A DNA stretch of 8,637 bases, taken from NCBI GenBank assembly GCA_030152105.1, contig JASLIH010000313.1, positions 1 through 8,637 on the forward strand, given 5' to 3'. Made by a program: the position numbers and the translations under genes. Source of the DNA: Actinomycetes bacterium. GTDB lineage: Bacteria > Actinomycetota > CALGFH01. Each line of letters opens with the position of its first letter. Position 1 is the first letter of the stretch. Under the pieces are notes generated by a model, which was given only the letters and a program-made list of their open reading frames with translations, made no database searches and was not told the origin of the DNA. Shown here piece by piece: positions 6,220-8,637 of the stretch.

Positions 6220-7919
6220 CCCCGCTCTCCGCTCTGGCTGCCCGGAAGGTCCGGACGGGTCCGGCCGGGGCGGCGCAGCCCCGCGCCGGGACCGCCCGGT
6301 CCAGGGCCAGGCCGAAATGACATGGTCTCCAGCCCGCCTGGCAGCGGTTTGCGCTGCGCTGTGGCGGTGTCCGTGCCGGCCACGCCGGTGCGGCCGGCGG
6401 CGGCCAGGGCGAGGCGGGCCGCCTGGGCGCTCGATCGGGTGACCAGGGCGCCGGCCTCGCGCAGGGTGGCCGCCTGGCCGTCCAGGCCCTGGGGGTCGCC
6501 GGCGGCACCGCACAGCGAGACCACCACCGACAGCCCGCCCGGGCGGTCGGCCAGGGCCCGCTCGACCAGGGGCGCCAGCTCGCCGGCCGGGTCGGGGTGG
6601 GCGCCGAAGCCGAGGACCACGTCCAGCAGCACCACTCCGGTCTCGGGGTCGGCGGCCTCCCGGCGGAACCGTTCGTTGCGCAGGCCTGGGTCGATCATCG
6701 GATGGGCCCGGCCCTCGGTCATGGCGTCGTCGCCGAAGTCCACGAAGGTGTGCCCCTCGCTCCGGTTCGGGTCGGCGAGCCGCCACTCGGGCCGCAGTGG
6801 GATGTTGGACGCGACCCGCCCCACCACCCCGGCCACCACCGCCATCGCCTCATAGCACAGGGTCCCCCCACTGAACAGCCCCCTGATCGCCCCCGGGGTG
6901 ACAGCCGGCGGGTCGGCCGGGAGATCGGGCTCCGTCGTGCTCCCGACCCCCGGGATCCCGGTCGCCCAGGCGGCCGCGGCCTCCAGGGAACCCGCGAACC
7001 CCACCCCGGGCGGCAGGGGCGGCGGGTCGGTCATGGCGGGGAAGGCCAGGATCACCGGCTTGCCGGTGGTGGCGGCGGCGTCGGCGACCCGGCGGGCCAC
7101 CTGCGGGTCGGGGGGCTTGGAGATGACGACCAGGCGCTCGGTGGCGTCGTCGGCGGCCAGGAGGTCGAGGGCGCGGAGGGTCATGATGCCGCCGACCTCG
7201 GGGGAGAGGTCGCGGCCGCCGACCCCGATGGCGTGGGAGATGCCGATCCCGGCCGCGTCGAGCAGGCAGGTGACCTCCTGGATGCCGGTGCCGGAGGCGC
7301 CGACGACCCCGACCGGGCCGCGGCGGACGGCGTTGGCGAACCCGAGGCCGACGCCGTCGAGGATGGCGGTGCCGCAGTCGGGGCCCATGAGCAGCAGGCC
7401 GCGTTCGGCCGCGACCTTCTTGCAGGCGGCCTCGGTGGCCGGGTCGAGCCCGTCGGAGAAGCAGAACACGTGCAGCCCGGCCTGGAGGGCCTCGGCGATC
7501 TCGTAGTGGAGGTGCCGCCCGGGGACCGACAGCACGGCCAGGTTCAGGTCGGGGTCGCGCCGGGTCGCGGCCCGCAGCGACCTCGGCGCGGCAGCTGGGC
7601 CGCCGTCGGGGCCAGCGCCCGACCCACCGCCCGCGCCCACTCGCCCGGCGCCGGCCAACAGCGTGTCGACCTGCACCATGGCCTGGTCGGCGGCCGCGTC
7701 GTCGGCCGCCCGGACACACAGCACCAGGTCGCTCGGCCCGAGCCCGGCCGGGTCGACGGCGAACCCCTGCCTGGCCAGCAGCTCGAGGTTGACCGGGGTG
7801 GCGGCCACGGCCGCCGCCGCCTCGACCCCGGGCAGCTCCTCGGCCTGCCGGGACACCTGCATCAGGGTCACCGAGTCGTGATAGGTGCCCCTGCGGACCT
7901 CAACCCGGGAGGCCGTCAC
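6216..7919 (-). CDS. allF: AllF/FdrA-like, oxamate carbamoyltransferase subunit with succinyl-CoA synthetase-like fold
   Basis: The 567-residue protein is close to E. coli FdrA (about 555). From GTG 7919 it starts VEVRRGTYHDSVTLMQVSR, the family N-terminus. Residues about 165-260 form the CoA-ligase-like core: LMGPDCGTAIL (177-187), the Gly-rich loop GVVGASGTGIQEV (204-216) and VGGRDLSPEVGGIMTLRALD (233-252). The second half has LFSGGTLCYEAM (348-359), VDFGDDAMTEGRAHPMID (393-410) and VLLDVVLGFGAHPDP (430-444). A Gly/Pro-rich insert sits at about 88-115, and residues after about 508 form a Pro/Gly/Arg-rich tail that looks disordered and beyond the family core. The GTG overlaps a TGA in the frame of the upstream permease tail (GTGA), supporting this start over a longer one at 8066. 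Together with AllG and AllH it likely handles carbamoyl transfer with oxalurate/oxamate. Confidence 0.9.
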   Translation of the reverse strand: MTASRVEVRRGTYHDSVTLMQVSRQAEELPGVEAAAAVAATPVNLELLARQGFAVDPAGLGPSDLVLCVRAADDAAADQAMVQVDTLLAGAGRVGAGGGSGAGPDGGPAAAPRSLRAATRRDPDLNLAVLSVPGRHLHYEIAEALQAGLHVFCFSDGLDPATEAACKKVAAERGLLLMGPDCGTAILDGVGLGFANAVRRGPVGVVGASGTGIQEVTCLLDAAGIGISHAIGVGGRDLSPEVGGIMTLRALDLLAADDATERLVVISKPPDPQVARRVADAAATTGKPVILAFPAMTDPPPLPPGVGFAGSLEAAAAWATGIPGVGSTTEPDLPADPPAVTPGAIRGLFSGGTLCYEAMAVVAGVVGRVASNIPLRPEWRLADPNRSEGHTFVDFGDDAMTEGRAHPMIDPGLRNERFRREAADPETGVVLLDVVLGFGAHPDPAGELAPLVERALADRPGGLSVVVSLCGAAGDPQGLDGQAATLREAGALVTRSSAQAARLALAAAGRTGVAGTDTATAQRKPLPGGLETMSFRPGPGPGGPGAGLRRPGRTRPDLPGSQSGERG

Positions 7920-8124
7920 GGCTCCCGAGCCGGCCGGTCGCCGGGCTCGTCCCCGGCCCCTCGCCCGCCACCGCCCGGCGGGTCGGCCACCGGCGGCTCG
8001 CCACCACGTGCTGCATCCCGATCCCGGCGGTCCGTCCCCACGACAGCCGCTCCTCGGGCCGGACAACCGCTCCCGGGGTGACCGTCCTGCCGTCGCCGTG
8101 CAGCTCCCAGAGCCGGAGCGCCAT
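7916..8124 (-). pseudogene. Internally deleted NCS2 nucleobase (uracil/xanthine) permease gene
   Basis: From ATG 8124, with GAGGAGGG 8 nt upstream, the first 42 codons match the cytoplasmic start of NCS2 permeases of the UraA/RutG type: VVRPEERLSW then GRTAGIGMQHVVA. Intact proteins continue with MFGAT and some 12-14 membrane helices. Here homology stops dead at about 7999 and no helix follows. The N-terminal frame ends at 7900 after 74 codons. In another frame, 7999-7916 reads EPPVADPPGGGG and on to a TGA that overlaps the allF GTG in a GTGA motif, as expected of the permease's own hydrophilic C-terminus. The simplest reading is one internal deletion of roughly 400 codons that also shifted the frame. 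An assembly collapse is the alternative. The transporter cannot function as shown, but its place fits uptake of a nucleobase for the allFGH pathway. Confidence 0.72.
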
Positions 8125-8275
8125 CGCGTCTACCCTCCTCGTCGACCCCCCCTGGGCGTCACGCGGAGCGTATCCACCGGCGGTGGCAGGGGGAAGCCAT
8201 TCGGGCCGCTGACGGTTCCCGCAGGCGTTCCTACCTAGGTCAAGGGCACCCGCGGACCACCCCTCGAGGGCCCGG
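8125..8275. other. Divergent intergenic region with a CCACCG-G-CGGTGG palindrome
   Basis: This 151-bp gap separates the minus-strand permease/allFGH series from the + strand metalloprotease and should hold promoters for both. It contains a perfect 13-bp palindrome with a single-base centre at 8174-8186 (CCACCG, G, CGGTGG), about 50 bp upstream of the permease start. An 8-bp palindrome ACCTAGGT lies at 8233-8240. A weak minus-strand -10-like TACGCT lies at 8172-8167, beside the 13-bp palindrome, without a good -35. Operator function is a guess. Confidence 0.35.
8133..8140 (-). promoter_or_regulatory. Strong Shine-Dalgarno of the permease remnant
   Basis: GAGGAGGG on the minus strand lies 8 nt before ATG 8124. 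Its quality shows that this was the genuine first cistron and probably still allows the leader fragment to be translated. Confidence 0.7.
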
Positions 8276-8637
8276 ATGCGGCGGCGGTTGCCGACGGTGC
8301 ATGCGGCTTGGTCCGGTTCCTCCTCGGCAGCTGTGCCTAGGCCGCCCCCAGCCAACTGGCCGCCCCGCCGGGCCGGTGCGGTGCGCTCGACCCGGAATCA
8401 GGCCGGCTGGGCCACCCCGAATTACGACCCGAAGACCAACCTCGCCTGGTACGGCAGCCTGCACCTGAACACCCGCTATCTGACCAACGCCTCCGCCCGC
8501 CGCAAGACCGCCTGCCACGAGCTGGGCCACATCTTCGGGCTCGACCACCGCCGGAGCGGCAAGACCTGCATGCGCGACGGCTTCACCACCATGTACGGCC
8601 ATCCCGACAGCACCGACTTCGCCAACCTCCGCCGGAT
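8276..8637 (+). CDS. Matrixin-like zinc metalloprotease, N-terminal part (3' end off window)
   Basis: The frame is open from 8213 to the window edge. It contains TACHELGHIFGLDH, the HExxHxxGxxH zinc site of metzincin proteases, with the first His at 8516-8518 (residue 81 from ATG 8276). The catalytic Glu follows and three His ligands are present. Just downstream comes a Cys-Met pair (KTCMRDGF) that could be the Met-turn, with a possible disulfide between that Cys and the one preceding the site. Upstream, AGWATPNYDPKTNLAWYGS and LHLNTRYLTN look like the preceding strands of the domain. ATG 8276 has GAGGG 5 nt upstream. The first 35 residues are Arg/Pro-rich with no hydrophobic signal-peptide core, odd for a family that is nearly always secreted. 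The 5' part may be mis-started, truncated or rearranged. Later GTG codons (8297, 8333, 8381) are weaker start options. Confidence 0.72.
   Translation, partial: MRRRLPTVHAAWSGSSSAAVPRPPPANWPPRRAGAVRSTRNQAGWATPNYDPKTNLAWYGSLHLNTRYLTNASARRKTACHELGHIFGLDHRRSGKTCMRDGFTTMYGHPDSTDFANLRR

Noticed and set aside
6220..6786. Upstream extension of allG to give a 654-residue protein
   Set aside because: The extra residues are Arg/Pro-rich and lie within allF. The ATG at 6219 has a ribosome site, an ATGA overlap and matches the family start.
7920..8066. Upstream extension of allF to 8066
   Set aside because: The added 49 residues are Trp/Arg/Gly-rich and overlap the permease remnant. The GTG at 7919 matches the family N-terminus and sits in a GTGA overlap.
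6597..8081. 494-codon + strand open frame opposite allF
   Set aside because: Low-complexity Gly/Val/Asp-rich translation with no motif, opposite a well-conserved gene.
8240..8602. Minus-strand open frame opposite the metalloprotease
   Set aside because: No motif, and it covers the HExxHxxGxxH coding sequence on the other strand.
1..8637. CRISPR arrays, tRNA or rRNA genes, insertion sequences
   Set aside because: No regularly spaced repeats, no cloverleaf or conserved rRNA segments, and no transposase motifs or flanking inverted repeats were seen on either strand.

Overview
The window is very GC-rich, with strong G/C bias at third codon positions, GTG starts and ATGA/GTGA-coupled genes. This points to a high-GC actinobacterium or a close relative, but no marker gene fixes the genus.

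Layout. At the left edge the + strand carries the C-terminal part of a vanadium-haloperoxidase-like protein (2-1087). It converges, across a strong hairpin, on a long minus-strand gene series that runs from 8124 down to 1181. Read in its own direction, the series is: a gutted NCS2 nucleobase permease gene (8124-7916); allF/fdrA; allG (DUF1116); allH (DUF2877); an ArsR-family repressor with a VOC-domain protein; a cyclase-family metal-dependent hydrolase; and an ornithine cyclodeaminase/mu-crystallin family protein. At the right edge, divergent on the + strand, is the start of a zinc metalloprotease gene with an HELGHIFGLDH site; it runs off the window.

How the genes may work together. AllF, AllG and AllH are homologues of the E. 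coli FdrA/YlbE/YlbF trio, which forms an oxamate carbamoyltransferase linking oxalurate, from purine/allantoin breakdown, to oxamate and carbamoyl phosphate. The three genes are tightly packed: a 4-bp ATGA overlap, then an 11-bp gap. The permease remnant just upstream is of the uracil/xanthine type, which fits a nucleobase or ureide catabolic operon whose transporter has been lost. The downstream cyclase and OCD-family pair is coupled by a 4-bp gap and could form the other half of such a pathway, for example opening a ring amide and then processing a product. That is inference. No carbamate kinase is in the window.

The ArsR-VOC pair interrupts the catabolic series. It has its own promoter and a near-perfect 24-bp operator palindrome built into the end of allH, and appears to be transcribed as a leaderless mRNA from a GTG start. 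Other points worth attention are the internally deleted permease gene whose two ends survive in different frames, a duplicated scrap of the cyclase 3' end just after the OCD gene, a palindrome with an extra half-site upstream of the cyclase, and the apparent lack of a signal peptide on the metalloprotease. I saw no rRNA, tRNA, CRISPR array, insertion sequence or replication origin. No gene-free stretch exceeds about 150 bases.
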